The notes under the pieces were generated by a model. It did not search any database, was not told the origin of the DNA, and saw only the letters and a list, made by a program, of their open reading frames with translations. From NCBI RefSeq assembly GCF_023701485.1, contig NZ_JAMQBK010000027.1, forward strand, positions 1-48,212: a stretch of DNA of 48,212 nucleotides, given 5' to 3'. The translations under genes and the position numbers were made by a program. The stretch comes from Aporhodopirellula aestuarii. Lineage in GTDB: Bacteria > Planctomycetota > Planctomycetia > Pirellulales > Pirellulaceae. Shown here piece after piece: positions 1-8,738 of this stretch; the stretch's first letter is position 1, and each line of letters opens with the position of its first letter.

Positions 1-338
1 CCCGCCAACGATCGTGTCCCCTGCCCTGGCGAAGCAACCGAATCCAAATACTAAGCAGGTATGCAGGAATCATCTGGCGAAACTGCCGCGAACTGAAGGC
101 CGGACCGAGGCTTTGCGAGTTCCGGCATTCACTTGCTCAGTCGTGCCGGAACTGCGTCGCTTAGGCTCCTTGGTCCGGCCTACGCCGAACCGATCACGAT
201 CAGCGGAATTGTCGTTACACCGAATCACTTCTATGCACCTGCTTCAATCCAGAGAGCCCGTCTCGATCGGCAACGCCGCTCGACGCAGGCTTTCTTATTA
301 GCAGAACCATGCGAGTCGCTCCATGATCGGCGAGCAAC
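1..338. other. Left-edge stretch with no supported gene
   Basis: This stretch lies downstream of the ABC transporter ATPase gene, which ends at 339 on the minus strand. Short open frames exist on both strands, but none has a recognisable domain, a signal peptide or a convincing start. I see no tRNA and no clear terminator. It may hold the 3' end or flank of a gene outside the window. Confidence 0.5.
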
Positions 339-1121
339 CTACCGCTGCGACGCCTCGATGCCATGGTGATCCAGGCCCATGAGATCGAAGATTTCATCTC
401 GAATCTGCAGGTACTCGGGATCATCCAAACTTCTCGGCCTCGGCAGATCGACGTCCACGACCGCACGAATCTCCGCCGGACGATCGCAGAGAACGACGAC
501 ACGGTCGGCTAACTGAACCGACTCCTCGACGTCGTGCGTCACGAACAAAATCGTCTTCTTCTCTTGACGCCAGATCTCGACCAAGTCGGCACGCATTTTC
601 AATCGAGTTAGCCAATCGAGTGCACCGAGTGGCTCGTCCATGAACAAGACATCGGGTCCCGACGCCAGCGCGCGAGCGATCTCAACACGCTGCTTCATCC
701 CGCCAGATAATTCACGTGGGTAGGCGTGCTCAAACCCGGTCAGCCCGATCATTTCAACGTATCGATTGACGAGTTCGTCTTTCTCTGCCGGTGTTTGATC
801 CACCAAACCAAACGTGATGTTTTCAGACACCGTCAACCATGGAAAAACGGAATTATCTTGAAAAATAAACACACGTTTTCGATTTGGTGCAGTGACGGGT
901 ACCTCGTCGATCAAGACCTGCCCGCGTGTCGGGTTTAGGAACCCGCAAGCAATGTTCAGCAACGTCGATTTGCCGCATCCCGATGGACCAACGATGCAAA
1001 CGAACTCGCCTTCCTTCACGTTCAAGTTGACGGAATTGAGCACCTGCACTTCCGATCCGTCCTCCGCGGTGAAACGAAGGTCGAGATCTCGAAATTCGAT
1101 CTTAGGCGTTTCCACAATCAT
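339..1121 (-). CDS. ABC transporter ATP-binding protein (nitrate/sulfonate/taurine class)
   Basis: A 260-residue cytoplasmic ATPase that powers the importer encoded with it. The nucleotide-binding domain is complete: Walker A GPSGCGKST near residue 46, a Q-loop in FIFQDNSVFPW, the ABC signature LSGGMKQR, Walker B VLFMDEPLGALD and the switch histidine in VTHDVEES. Length and motifs fit the SsuB/TauB/NrtD family. Its ATG overlaps the permease stop codon by 4 bp (ATGA, 1118-1121), so it is the last gene of a three-gene operon. The family assignment is secure. The substrate cannot be read from the ATPase. Confidence 0.95.
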   Translation of the reverse strand: MIVETPKIEFRDLDLRFTAEDGSEVQVLNSVNLNVKEGEFVCIVGPSGCGKSTLLNIACGFLNPTRGQVLIDEVPVTAPNRKRVFIFQDNSVFPWLTVSENITFGLVDQTPAEKDELVNRYVEMIGLTGFEHAYPRELSGGMKQRVEIARALASGPDVLFMDEPLGALDWLTRLKMRADLVEIWRQEKKTILFVTHDVEESVQLADRVVVLCDRPAEIRAVVDVDLPRPRSLDDPEYLQIRDEIFDLMGLDHHGIEASQR

Positions 1122-1891
1122 CGTTTTGCCGTTCCCCGTCGCGACAGAGCTGAGTTTTCGATTCGGGCCATCACTCCATCCAAAAACATTCCGATGATTG
1201 AAATGACGACCATCGCCGCCACCACCAAATCGTAGCGCAAGTTGTTTCGCGAGTCATTGATCTGAAATCCCAATCCCGACTGAACGCCGAGCATTTCCGC
1301 AGCGACGAGGACCACCCAAGCGATCCCGAGCGCTAATCGTAGCCCGGTCAAAATCTGAGGCATCGCGGCCGGCAAGATCACCTGGAAAAGGACGGTCCAG
1401 CCGCCGACTTCGAAATTGCTCGCCACGCGGAGATACTTCGCGTCGATACCTTCGACTGCCGAGGTTGCCGCGGTAATGATCGGGAAGATCGATGCCAGAA
1501 ATATTAGAAAGATCGCCGACAAATCGCTCGGTTCCCACCACCGCACTCCTCCGAATACCAACACCGCAATCGGTAACCACGCGATCGGCGAGATCGGGCG
1601 TAACCCTTGCACGAGAGGATTGACGAGTTCACGAAACCAACTCGACCAACCGATCGCCAACCCGACCGGAACGCCCACTACCACCGCGAGCGTGAAGCCC
1701 CACATCACCCGAAACACCGACGCGATCACATACCGCCACAACAACCCGCCGCTGGCGAGCTCTGCCAGCCCCGTCAACGTTAACCACGGCCCCGGAACGT
1801 CCGTTCGTCCGTTACCGAGAGTCACCAAGTGCCAAACCAACAGGAACAGCCCGATGCCCACGAGCCCGAGCAATATTTTTCGTCCACGCAT
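1118..1891 (-). CDS. ABC transporter permease (SsuC/TauC/NrtB type)
   Basis: A 257-residue inner-membrane permease with about six hydrophobic segments. It carries a binding-protein-dependent transport signature around EVGGWTVLFQVILPAAMPQIL, the loop that contacts the ATPase. The first ATG is at 1891 and shares one base with the stop codon of the binding-protein gene (TGATG). A TTG one codon upstream is possible but less likely. The tight overlaps on both sides show an operon ordered binding protein, permease, ATPase. The family imports nitrate, sulfonates, taurine, bicarbonate or related small solutes. Which of these applies is not visible here. Confidence 0.93.
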   Translation of the reverse strand: MRGRKILLGLVGIGLFLLVWHLVTLGNGRTDVPGPWLTLTGLAELASGGLLWRYVIASVFRVMWGFTLAVVVGVPVGLAIGWSSWFRELVNPLVQGLRPISPIAWLPIAVLVFGGVRWWEPSDLSAIFLIFLASIFPIITAATSAVEGIDAKYLRVASNFEVGGWTVLFQVILPAAMPQILTGLRLALGIAWVVLVAAEMLGVQSGLGFQINDSRNNLRYDLVVAAMVVISIIGMFLDGVMARIENSALSRRGTAKR

Positions 1892-3048
1892 CAATCCTGT
1901 GCCTCACGGCCAACAGGTAGCTCCCACGTGCCGGACTGCTCGAACGACGGATCGCAATAGTCGTCAAAGCCGAATGGATCTTCCGGAGTCACGGGACGAA
2001 AACTGAAAAAGCCGAGTCGTTCGGCATAGTCCTGAATCTCGGCAAAATCTTGCTCAGCCAAATCGAGTCGACTGTAACTCACCCGATCGAGCGGACGCGT
2101 TAGAACGAACTTCAACAACTCCGGATCTTGGTTGTAATACTCTTGCCGAGACGCGATCAACGCCGCCTGCATCCTCGGCGAATGACCAAAACCCTCGGGA
2201 ATCACCGTCGTATCGGCACCGCCAACTTTGGTGTCGTTTTCGGCCGTCAATCCCGCCATCAGTCGATCGTCGCCTCCGTCGATCCATTTGCCCGATGCTG
2301 AGATCCCCTGCACCAACTCGCGGACGATCTCGGGATCTCGCTCTATCAAACGCTCAGTCACGACGAGCACACACGAGATGAAGTTCGGCCAGATGTCTTT
2401 CGTGAAATAAAGCACGCGTCCGAACCCGTCGACTTCGGCTTTGGCGGCGAACGGTTCACCGACGATATACGCTTCGAATTGACCCGACCTCAATCCCGCA
2501 GGCATCTCCGGCGGCGGGTAGTCGATCAGCGTGATCTCGGCATTGGTGAACTTAAACTCGTCCTTTAATTTCTCAATCAGAATCCGCTGGTTCGAATACC
2601 GATGCGGGATCGCAATCCGTTTGCCACGCAGATCACCGAACGTCTTGTACGGCGAGTCCTTCTTCACAACGATGGCCGTTCCATCACGATGACCAAGATG
2701 CACGATTTTGACAGGGGTCCCCTGCCGCTGCATCACCATCGCGAGCGGCGCGAGAATAAAGGCCGCATCGAGATTCCCCGCGTCGATATCTTCGGTCATT
2801 GCCGGCCAACTCGTGTATCGCCATGAAACGAACTCGGAATGCTCCTCCGAATGCTTGCTCACCCAACTCGTCACCGGGCAAGTCAAATGGCAGGTGACGG
2901 GCAAATGCCCGACACGAAGCGACTTGCGAACTTCACTACCGTCGGCCCGTGTGGCCTCCTGCGCACCGTCAAAGAACCCGAGGTTGAAATGGGCATGCAG
3001 AACAGTCACCGCGGCCAATGCAATGAGTAGTTTGCCGAAATGTGCCAT
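1891..3048 (-). CDS. ABC transporter substrate-binding protein (NMT1/NrtA-like)
   Basis: A 385-residue exported binding protein that delivers solute to the permease and ATPase downstream. A hydrophobic N-terminal segment (about residues 5-25) fits a signal peptide or membrane anchor. The rest is a periplasmic-binding fold of the NMT1-like type, seen in VGHLPVTCHLTCPV, the segment DLRGKRIAIPHRYSNQR, and YIVGEPFAAKAE. The frame stays open to 3351, but the upstream part looks non-coding, so the ATG at 3048 just before the hydrophobic segment is preferred. No Shine-Dalgarno sequence precedes it. Two cysteines three residues apart (CHLTC) sit where ligand is bound in this fold. Family is likely; ligand unknown. 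Confidence 0.88.
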   Translation of the reverse strand: MAHFGKLLIALAAVTVLHAHFNLGFFDGAQEATRADGSEVRKSLRVGHLPVTCHLTCPVTSWVSKHSEEHSEFVSWRYTSWPAMTEDIDAGNLDAAFILAPLAMVMQRQGTPVKIVHLGHRDGTAIVVKKDSPYKTFGDLRGKRIAIPHRYSNQRILIEKLKDEFKFTNAEITLIDYPPPEMPAGLRSGQFEAYIVGEPFAAKAEVDGFGRVLYFTKDIWPNFISCVLVVTERLIERDPEIVRELVQGISASGKWIDGGDDRLMAGLTAENDTKVGGADTTVIPEGFGHSPRMQAALIASRQEYYNQDPELLKFVLTRPLDRVSYSRLDLAEQDFAEIQDYAERLGFFSFRPVTPEDPFGFDDYCDPSFEQSGTWELPVGREAQD

Positions 3049-3417
3049 CGTCACTCGGGGAGGAAAGTAGTGATTGCCGCCGGTTGAAAAGAATCGTCGC
3101 CGCGAGGAGGCCACAACCGGGAATTCGCATAGGGAGCCTTGGGCGACGGGCTTTGACCCACCCGTCGAAGATAGTCGTCTGGGTGACTTCGAGCAATCGC
3201 ATTCCCCGCCTACCGCAGGTTCTCGGGCCGAACAAATCGCTCGGCGCGTCATCAGGATCGATCCACAGCACGTATCTCCCCCAAACCTACCCAGTCCTCG
3301 ATAACAAGAACCTTCAACACACTCGCGTCCGTCGCGTATGTTGACAGACAAAACGGGTGTTCTTAGGTGATCACAGCAAACTCACCACTCCCGCTAACCT
3401 GCAACGCTTTATCAATT
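3049..3417. other. Divergent intergenic region between the ABC operon and the exonuclease
   Basis: About 370 bp separate the minus-strand transporter operon from the plus-strand exonuclease, so promoters for both should lie here. The only clear structure is a 7-bp inverted repeat at 3144-3167. I looked for TPP, cobalamin and guanidine riboswitch cores on the minus strand and did not find a convincing one. Confidence 0.5.
3144..3167 (-). promoter_or_regulatory. Hairpin in the leader of the ABC transporter operon
   Basis: CGACGGG (3144-3150) and CCCGTCG (3161-3167) form a perfect 7-bp stem with a 10-base loop. On the minus strand the loop reads TGGGTCAAAG. It lies about 100 bases upstream of the binding-protein ATG, so it could be in the leader RNA or be a protein-binding palindrome. 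No T-run follows, so it is not an obvious terminator. A role in regulation is a guess. Confidence 0.25.
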
Positions 3418-3981
3418 ATGGCCCGCAAACTTGACCAAATCCTCGTCGTCGATGTTGAGTCCACCTGCTGGGACGGTCCGCCGCCGGAGAACGAAACGAG
3501 TGAGATCTTAGAAATTGGCCTATGCACGGTCGACGTTGCATCGCTCGAGCGGATCGAAAAGCACAGCATCCTGATCGCGCCCGAGCGTTCGACGATCAGC
3601 CAGTTCTGCACCGAGTTGACCACCCTGACGCCGGACATGTTTTCAAATGCCGGATCTCTCTGTGATGCCGCCAAGCGATTGAAAAACGACTTCCGATCCA
3701 AAGATCGACTGTGGGCGAGTTGGGGCGATTACGATCGCCGACAGTTCGAGCGAACATGCCAGGTTGCCGGTGTCGGCTATCCCTTCGGCCTCACCCATCT
3801 CAACATCAAATCGCTATTCGCAATCACGTTGGGACTCGCACACGAAGTCGGGCTCGACACCGCTTGCCAGAAGCTCGGCATTGAAATGGAAGGCACGCAC
3901 CATCGCGGCGACGATGACGCGTGGAACATCGCCGGGATCCTCTGTCACATCCTTCACACCACGCGGATCAACTTGAAATGA
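3418..3981 (+). CDS. DEDDh 3'-5' exonuclease (RNase T/ERI-1-like)
   Basis: A 187-residue cytoplasmic nuclease. The N-terminus has the exonuclease I core DVEST (catalytic Asp and Glu). The middle has WGDYDRRQ with the second-motif Asp, and the C-terminus has HHRGDDDAWNIA with the general-base His and final metal-binding Asp, so all DEDDh residues are present. The family trims 3' ends of RNA or single-stranded DNA. The closest look is to the ERI-1/KapD-like branch used in RNA processing. The ATG at 3418 is preferred over an in-frame GTG at 3367 because the fold begins straight after it. It appears to be transcribed alone. Confidence 0.88.
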   Translation: MARKLDQILVVDVESTCWDGPPPENETSEILEIGLCTVDVASLERIEKHSILIAPERSTISQFCTELTTLTPDMFSNAGSLCDAAKRLKNDFRSKDRLWASWGDYDRRQFERTCQVAGVGYPFGLTHLNIKSLFAITLGLAHEVGLDTACQKLGIEMEGTHHRGDDDAWNIAGILCHILHTTRINLK

Positions 3982-4255
3982 TCTGCATCAATTTGCTGTT
4001 TGTGTGCAGTCGCAATCAATGGCGAAGCCGGACGTCGACGGGAAAAGGCCGCCGTTTCCAAAGAGATCATGCCGCGAAAAACTCATCTTCCCAACGCACT
4101 CTGGTGGGTCGTCAATGACATTAATCAGAAACGAGCTCGGTTGAACGGTATCCATCATTCGTCGCAGCAAATCTCGCATCAGGAATTCGGCAAGAAGCAG
4201 TCGACCTGCCTGAACGACGACGCAGCGAAGACGATCAACGACACGCGTTCCCGGG

Positions 4256-4373
4256 GGACATCGATTGTTTTAGTGCTTTTCTCAGCGGAACGGCGCAAGC
4301 CGTCCGGTCCCGCATTACCGGACGGCTTGCGCCGTTCCGCTACATTTGAAATCCCGCAGTAATTAAATCGACG
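4256..4373. repeat. Palindromic MITE/REP-like repeat, copy 1
   Basis: This element matches 30933-31049 along almost its whole length. Its centre is a perfect inverted repeat (4284-4341): a 25-bp stem from AGCGGAACGG to CCGTTCCGCT around an 8-base loop. The outer ends also form an imperfect inverted repeat, TCGATTGTTTTAGTGC against TCGATTTAATTACTGC, matching at about 12 of 16 positions. Conserved flank TTTGAAATCCCGCAGT follows the hairpin. The structure suggests a small non-autonomous mobile element or a REP-type hairpin. It has no coding capacity of its own. Confidence 0.8.
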
Positions 4374-4537
4374 CCCCGAGGGAAGTCTTCGCACCCGCGG
4401 TTTAATGGCCGGACAGTCGCAACGCGGCAGCAGACAAGCACCTTGGTTGCCAGTCCAGGGAAACGATGCGGAATCGGGCCAGCGAGTCATGAAGCGACAA
4501 CACAAGTGGTGCCCTCGGCACTGAAATCGCCGTTTTG

Positions 4538-4566
4538 TTCTCATCGACGTAGGATGGCGTTACAAT
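4538..4566 (+). promoter_or_regulatory. Candidate sigma-70-type promoter for the DUF3565 gene
   Basis: TTCTCA (4538-4543) and TACAAT (4561-4566) are spaced 17 bp apart, matching 4 of 6 and 5 of 6 consensus bases. They sit about 65 bases before the ATG at 4632. Matches of this quality also occur by chance. Confidence 0.3.
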
Positions 4567-4631
4567 CCGCATGCATCGCAAAATTCAACACCACCGCCCC
4601 GCATTGCGTCCATTGACATAGGTCTTGCTTC

Positions 4632-4883
4632 ATGACGCTGAATCCGGATTCCCTCCCGCGTGCAATCACGGGCTACCATCGCGACGACGAAGGTCACTGG
4701 GTCGCTCAGCTCGAATGTGGGCACAACCAACACGTGCGCCACGATCCGCCGCTCGTCCACCGTCAATGGGTGCTCTCGCCGGAAGGCCGTCAATCCATGA
4801 TCGGCTTTCGACTCGGCTGCAAGAAATGCGTCGAGTCAGCCCCACCGGATGAACGTCCCCCGATCGACACTGCGTCTACTTAA
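4632..4883 (+). CDS. DUF3565 small zinc-ribbon-like protein
   Basis: An 83-residue protein of the DUF3565 family, recognised from GYHRDDEGHWVAQLECGHNQHVRHDPP and the C-terminal GCKKC. The conserved CGHNQHVRH together with the CxxC pair could form a metal site. The molecular function is unknown. The length is normal for the family and the ATG is clear. It stands alone between two long intergenic regions, downstream of repeat copy 1 and upstream of the GltS-like gene, so it is probably transcribed by itself. The family call is strong; any role is open. Confidence 0.88.
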   Translation: MTLNPDSLPRAITGYHRDDEGHWVAQLECGHNQHVRHDPPLVHRQWVLSPEGRQSMIGFRLGCKKCVESAPPDERPPIDTAST

Positions 4884-5069
4884 GACCAACGGCTTCTCCA
4901 CGTCTCACTTCGGATCGATCGTGAAGCCGTCGGAGGTGGACAAATGCTTTCGCGATTAACGAATTTGTGTGCGTAGTCTGGAATGCTCGGCCCTGGTATT
5001 GCTTGGCATGGGGTTTCGAATGTGTTCACCCCGTCTGCCTGACCGTCGCCGGCACGTTAGACTGACCGC

Positions 5070-6665
5070 ATGTTAGGCGCAATCATTCTTACTGCCGTGC
5101 TGTTGGTGCTCGGCGTCGTCATCCGCGGTCGCTTTGGCGTGCTGGCGGTCGCTCGCATTCCTGCTTCGTTGATCGCCGGTGCGATCGGGCTCGCGGTTTG
5201 GCAGATCGCCATTTGGAGTGTCTCGGGCAACGACGCTGAGATGCCACGCGATCGCTGGACGCAGTTCGTGCAATCCTTTGCCGCAGACTCGATCGCAAAC
5301 CTGAGATCGTGGCCGGGATGGCTGATCGCGGTCGTGTTCGCAGGCATGCTGCTGACGCGTTCCCCCCAGAATCACGACTCTGCCGGCCGGAACATGGCCG
5401 CCAAACACGACGAAGGCGGCTTTTCGCCGGTGGCGAGAGAAGCGTTGATGGTTTGGATTATTGTGCTTGGCCAAACCGCGGTCGGCCTCTGGCTGGTTTG
5501 GTGGTGGATCGGGCCCCAATTCCAATTACCCAATTCAGCCGCGATGCTGATCGAAACAGGATTCGCGGGCGGACACGGCACGGCCGCCGCGATGGGAACC
5601 GTTTTTGTTCAACCGCCAATCAACCTGGACGAAGGCTTGGACCTCGGCGTGCTGATGGCGACGTCGGGATTGGTCTACGGGCTCGTGTCGGGAATCCTTT
5701 GGATCGAGATCGGCGTTCGTCGCGGTTGGGTCGCGGCGGATCGAAAATCTGCTGCCCAGGATTCGATCCAGACCCCCGAATCACAGCGGGAAAATACTGT
5801 TTCGCCAACCCATTCTCGTCGCCCACCGGGAGCATCGATCAGCGACGCGATCGAACCGATGTTGCTGCAGTGCGCATTTCTGATCGTGGCCTTCGCAATC
5901 GGAGTCGGGCTTCAAAGCCTCGGCGACGCACTGGCCGGGTTTGTTGACGCGTCTGGCATTTTTGCCAGCGGCGCATCGGACGCCGCGGGTGATCAAGTTC
6001 TGCGAGATCGGCTGCGAATCGCGAGCGTGGTGGGTTCGTTTCCCTTGTTCATTTACACGCTTTTCGGCGGCGCGATCGTTCGATTTTTTGTCGTTCGGAC
6101 CGCAGGTGAACATTGGATTGATCACGACACGATCAGCCGTCTGGTCGGAGCCAGCATGGATTTGCTGGTGGTCGCCGCAGTTGTGACCTTAAACCTGACC
6201 GTGGTCGTTTCGCTGTGGGTGCCGATTACCGCGTTGTTTGTCGCCGGCGCGGCTTGGTCGACGTTCTGCTTGCTGTTTTTGTCACCCAAGATCTTGCCCG
6301 AGAGCCATTGGTTTGAACTCGGCCTGATCAATTTTGGGATGTCGACCGGAACGACCGCGACCGGATTCGTCTTACTGCGAGTGATCGACCCCGAGCTGAA
6401 AACGCGTGCAGCGGAACACTACGCCCTGGCAGCGCCCTTATCGGCCCCGTTCATCGGCGGGGGGATGATCACGGTCGGACTGCCGTTGCTGGTTCTCGAA
6501 CGGATCCCGATCGCCTTGTCAGCCGTTTTGGTGACCGGAACGCTGGTTTTCCTCGTAGTTTGGGGGGTGTACTGGAAGACTAAACTCAAATTCGATGAAG
6601 CATTCCCAAAGCAAAAAACCGGCGCGGATTCCCGCTCGGCTGATGAAATTGGGCGGTCTAGGTGA
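5070..6665 (+). CDS. GltS-like sodium/glutamate symporter
   Basis: A 531-residue inner-membrane transporter of the ESS (glutamate:Na+ symporter) family, expected to import glutamate with sodium. The hallmark ETGFAGGHGTAAAMG lies near residue 160. The second half carries the related inverted-topology segment around NFGMSTGTTATGFVLL near residue 425. There are many hydrophobic helices throughout. It is about 130 residues longer than typical GltS proteins. The extra length includes a hydrophilic stretch near residues 220-260 (rich in S, P, R, Q) between the two halves, and another near 100-115. Substrate preference is inferred from the family. Confidence 0.85.
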   Translation: MLGAIILTAVLLVLGVVIRGRFGVLAVARIPASLIAGAIGLAVWQIAIWSVSGNDAEMPRDRWTQFVQSFAADSIANLRSWPGWLIAVVFAGMLLTRSPQNHDSAGRNMAAKHDEGGFSPVAREALMVWIIVLGQTAVGLWLVWWWIGPQFQLPNSAAMLIETGFAGGHGTAAAMGTVFVQPPINLDEGLDLGVLMATSGLVYGLVSGILWIEIGVRRGWVAADRKSAAQDSIQTPESQRENTVSPTHSRRPPGASISDAIEPMLLQCAFLIVAFAIGVGLQSLGDALAGFVDASGIFASGASDAAGDQVLRDRLRIASVVGSFPLFIYTLFGGAIVRFFVVRTAGEHWIDHDTISRLVGASMDLLVVAAVVTLNLTVVVSLWVPITALFVAGAAWSTFCLLFLSPKILPESHWFELGLINFGMSTGTTATGFVLLRVIDPELKTRAAEHYALAAPLSAPFIGGGMITVGLPLLVLERIPIALSAVLVTGTLVFLVVWGVYWKTKLKFDEAFPKQKTGADSRSADEIGRSR

Positions 6666-6805
6666 GAACACTGAATTGCGTTCTCCCGACATACCGGTAA
6701 ACTCAATGCTTCGAAGAAGTCGAGTGGTTGCCAGCCAATTCTGGCGGCGGCCTCACGACTTTGCATGTTTTCTCTGCCATCCGCTCATCCGCGAACATAA
6801 TTTTC

Positions 6806-8419
6806 ATGGCCGAACTGAACCACGAATGTGGCGTCGCCGCGATTTATCACCTCTCCGGCCGTGGCCGCAGCCCCATCTGCACAGATGATGGACCGCGGCA
6901 AATCTCGCGTCTGCTTCCCCGAATGCTGCTCGACATCCAAAACCGAGGACAACTCGCTGCCGGTATGAGCACGTTCGACCCGGACCGCCCGGGTCTGATC
7001 AAGACCCTCCGCGACGTCGGAACGGTGACCGAAGTCTTCCGTCTTAACCACCGCGCCAAAGCCGATTCGCTGATGCAATCGCTCGCCGGTCGCGCGGCAA
7101 TCGGACACGTTCGCTACGCCACGTGTGGCCAAGACGACCGGAACTACGCACAACCATTCGAACGCCGACACATTCACAAACGCAAGTGGTTTAGCTTTTG
7201 CTTCAACGGGCAATTGGCCAACTACGCGTTGCTCAAACAACGGCTACTCGCCGACGGCGATCACCACCTGACGCTCGACACCGACACCGAAATCATTCTG
7301 CACGAATTCGCTCGGTTGTTGTCCGCAACGCACGGCCGACTGAGCTGGATCGAAGTGCTGCGGCAAGCCGCCTCTGGCTTTGACGGCGCCTACTCGCTGG
7401 CGTTGCTGTCGGCCGAAGGCGAAATGATCGTCGCCCGGGACCCGCTCGGCATTAAACCGATGTGCTACATCCATGAAGGCCCCTTGTTCGCCGCGGCGAG
7501 CGAGAGCGTCGCGCTTTTGAACCTCGGTTTCGAAGCCGATCAGATCAAGTCGCTGCCGCCTGGCCACGCGATCATGATCGATCCCGAGAATGGCCTGCGA
7601 ATCGAACAGTTCGCTGCTCCCCAAGAGCCCAAGCACTGTTTCTTTGAATGGATTTATTTTGCCAACGTCGCCAGCACACTGGATGACCGCAGCGTTTACC
7701 TTACGCGAACCAACCTCGGTCGTGAGCTCGCCGCTGCCGAACGCGAGTTCGGACGCGTGCCCCTCGATGATCCCGACACGATTGTCGTTCCGGTACCGGA
7801 CACCAGCAAAGCGGCCGCCGACTCGATGGCTTACGAGCTATCGATCCCATGTCGCGAGGGCCTGATCCGAAACCGCTATGCGGGGCGAACGTTCATCGAA
7901 GGTGGGCGTGCTCGCAAAGCAAAAGCCGCCGCGAAATACACACCCCTGCGAGAAGTGCTCAAGGGGAAACGTGTGATCTTGGTCGAAGATTCGATTGTCC
8001 GCAGCACAACGATGAATGCCTTGCTCGACCGGATTCGCGACGTCGGCGGTGCCAAAGAAATCCACGTCCGCGTGGCCTGCCCGCCGATCGTGGCACCGTG
8101 TTTCTACGGCATCGACATGAGCACGATCGACCAATTGATCGCTCCAAAGTACTTCTCCCTCAACGGTGAACTCACCGACGATTCTCAACAGCGTCTTGCC
8201 GATGACCTTGGTGCCGATTCGCTGCGATACCTCCCGGTGGAAGCACTTGCTCGGGCTATTGATCTGCCACAGAGCAAGTTGTGCCAAGCCTGCGTGACGG
8301 GCAAATACCCGACCCCCGTCGGTCAACACCTGTACCAAATCGCGTGTGATAATCGCGGTTCACGGATCGATAGCCAACGCACCTACGAGCAACTCGCCGC
8401 CGCTGTCGGCGTCAGTTAG
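6806..8419 (+). CDS. PurF-type amidophosphoribosyltransferase
   Basis: A 537-residue class II glutamine amidotransferase fused to a phosphoribosyltransferase domain. The reaction makes 5-phosphoribosylamine from PRPP and glutamine, the first step of purine synthesis. The nucleophile is Cys8 in [10 protein letters not shown], which would be exposed after removal of a 7-residue propeptide. IGHVRYAT and the FNGQL segment complete the glutaminase site. The PRPP loop [13 protein letters not shown] is near residues 389-401. Cysteines 278, 432, 493 and 496 match the four Fe-S ligands of the Bacillus-type enzyme. The usual RGQEGAG is RGQLAAG here, so this is a divergent branch and may be a second copy beside a canonical PurF. 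The ATG at 6806 places the Cys correctly. Confidence 0.88.
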   Translation: MAELNHECGVAAIYHLSGRGRSPICTDDGPRQISRLLPRMLLDIQNRGQLAAGMSTFDPDRPGLIKTLRDVGTVTEVFRLNHRAKADSLMQSLAGRAAIGHVRYATCGQDDRNYAQPFERRHIHKRKWFSFCFNGQLANYALLKQRLLADGDHHLTLDTDTEIILHEFARLLSATHGRLSWIEVLRQAASGFDGAYSLALLSAEGEMIVARDPLGIKPMCYIHEGPLFAAASESVALLNLGFEADQIKSLPPGHAIMIDPENGLRIEQFAAPQEPKHCFFEWIYFANVASTLDDRSVYLTRTNLGRELAAAEREFGRVPLDDPDTIVVPVPDTSKAAADSMAYELSIPCREGLIRNRYAGRTFIEGGRARKAKAAAKYTPLREVLKGKRVILVEDSIVRSTTMNALLDRIRDVGGAKEIHVRVACPPIVAPCFYGIDMSTIDQLIAPKYFSLNGELTDDSQQRLADDLGADSLRYLPVEALARAIDLPQSKLCQACVTGKYPTPVGQHLYQIACDNRGSRIDSQRTYEQLAAAVGVS

Positions 8420-8738
8420 CCTCGTGATCACGCGGGCGACTTAGTTGTCTCAGCCGATCCGATCAAACCGTTTCGGTCGGCGCGGCCGCACCCTATTCAC
8501 ATCGGGCTCATAGCCCGATTGATCTGGGCTCGGCCGATGGCGGAGACCCCCAGGTGGCCCCGCCTCTTGTGTTCCGCCGCCAGTCAAATTGTCGCTGCAC
8601 CGTCGGCGGAGCGATGAGCGAACCGAACCGACTGGATAAAAGTCGCTAAGATAGGTTCGTCGGCTCACCACGGCGAGTTTTGTTAGCCCGCTCAAACATC
8701 CCTTCCACAGATTCACTCCCTAGCGTCTTACTCAACCA
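8420..8738. other. 319-bp intergenic region upstream of trpS
   Basis: No gene is supported here. An 8-bp hairpin lies at 8501-8519. A minus-strand open frame across most of it has no recognisable content. I see no T-box features that would link it to tryptophan tRNA control. Confidence 0.5.
8501..8519. terminator. Hairpin downstream of the PurF-type gene, possible terminator
   Basis: ATCGGGCT and AGCCCGAT form a perfect 8-bp stem around the 3-base loop CAT. It lies about 80 bases after the preceding stop codon. No T-run follows on either strand, so intrinsic termination is uncertain. Confidence 0.25.

Larger units (their letters stand above)
3982..4631. other. 650-bp intergenic region containing a palindromic repeat
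   Basis: The stretch between the exonuclease and the DUF3565 gene holds one copy of the window's palindromic repeat (4256-4373) and a candidate promoter at 4538-4566. Short open frames cross it on both strands. They encode the repeat itself (for example RRKPSG...DGLRRSA on either strand) and are not convincing genes. Confidence 0.6.

Noticed and set aside
1-502. Short open frames on both strands at the left edge
   Set aside because: No domain, start signal or conserved pattern supports any of them.
3049-3351. N-terminal extension of the ABC substrate-binding protein
   Set aside because: The 101 extra residues are Cys/Arg/Gly-rich and precede a clear signal-like segment, so the ATG at 3048 was chosen.
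3049-3360. Possible TPP, cobalamin or guanidine riboswitch ahead of the ABC operon
   Set aside because: Only a hairpin with loop TGGGTCAAAG is present. The conserved core strings of these riboswitches are absent.
4000-4544. Open frames on both strands across the repeat, with RRKPSG...DGLRRSA
   Set aside because: Both strands give the same peptide pattern because the DNA is palindromic. The frames reflect the repeat, not a protein gene. The same applies to the frame at 30915-31109.
8450-8716. Minus-strand open frame of 88 codons upstream of trpS
   Set aside because: It has no recognisable domain, no ribosome binding site and an Arg/Ser/Gly-rich composition typical of antisense frames in this DNA.
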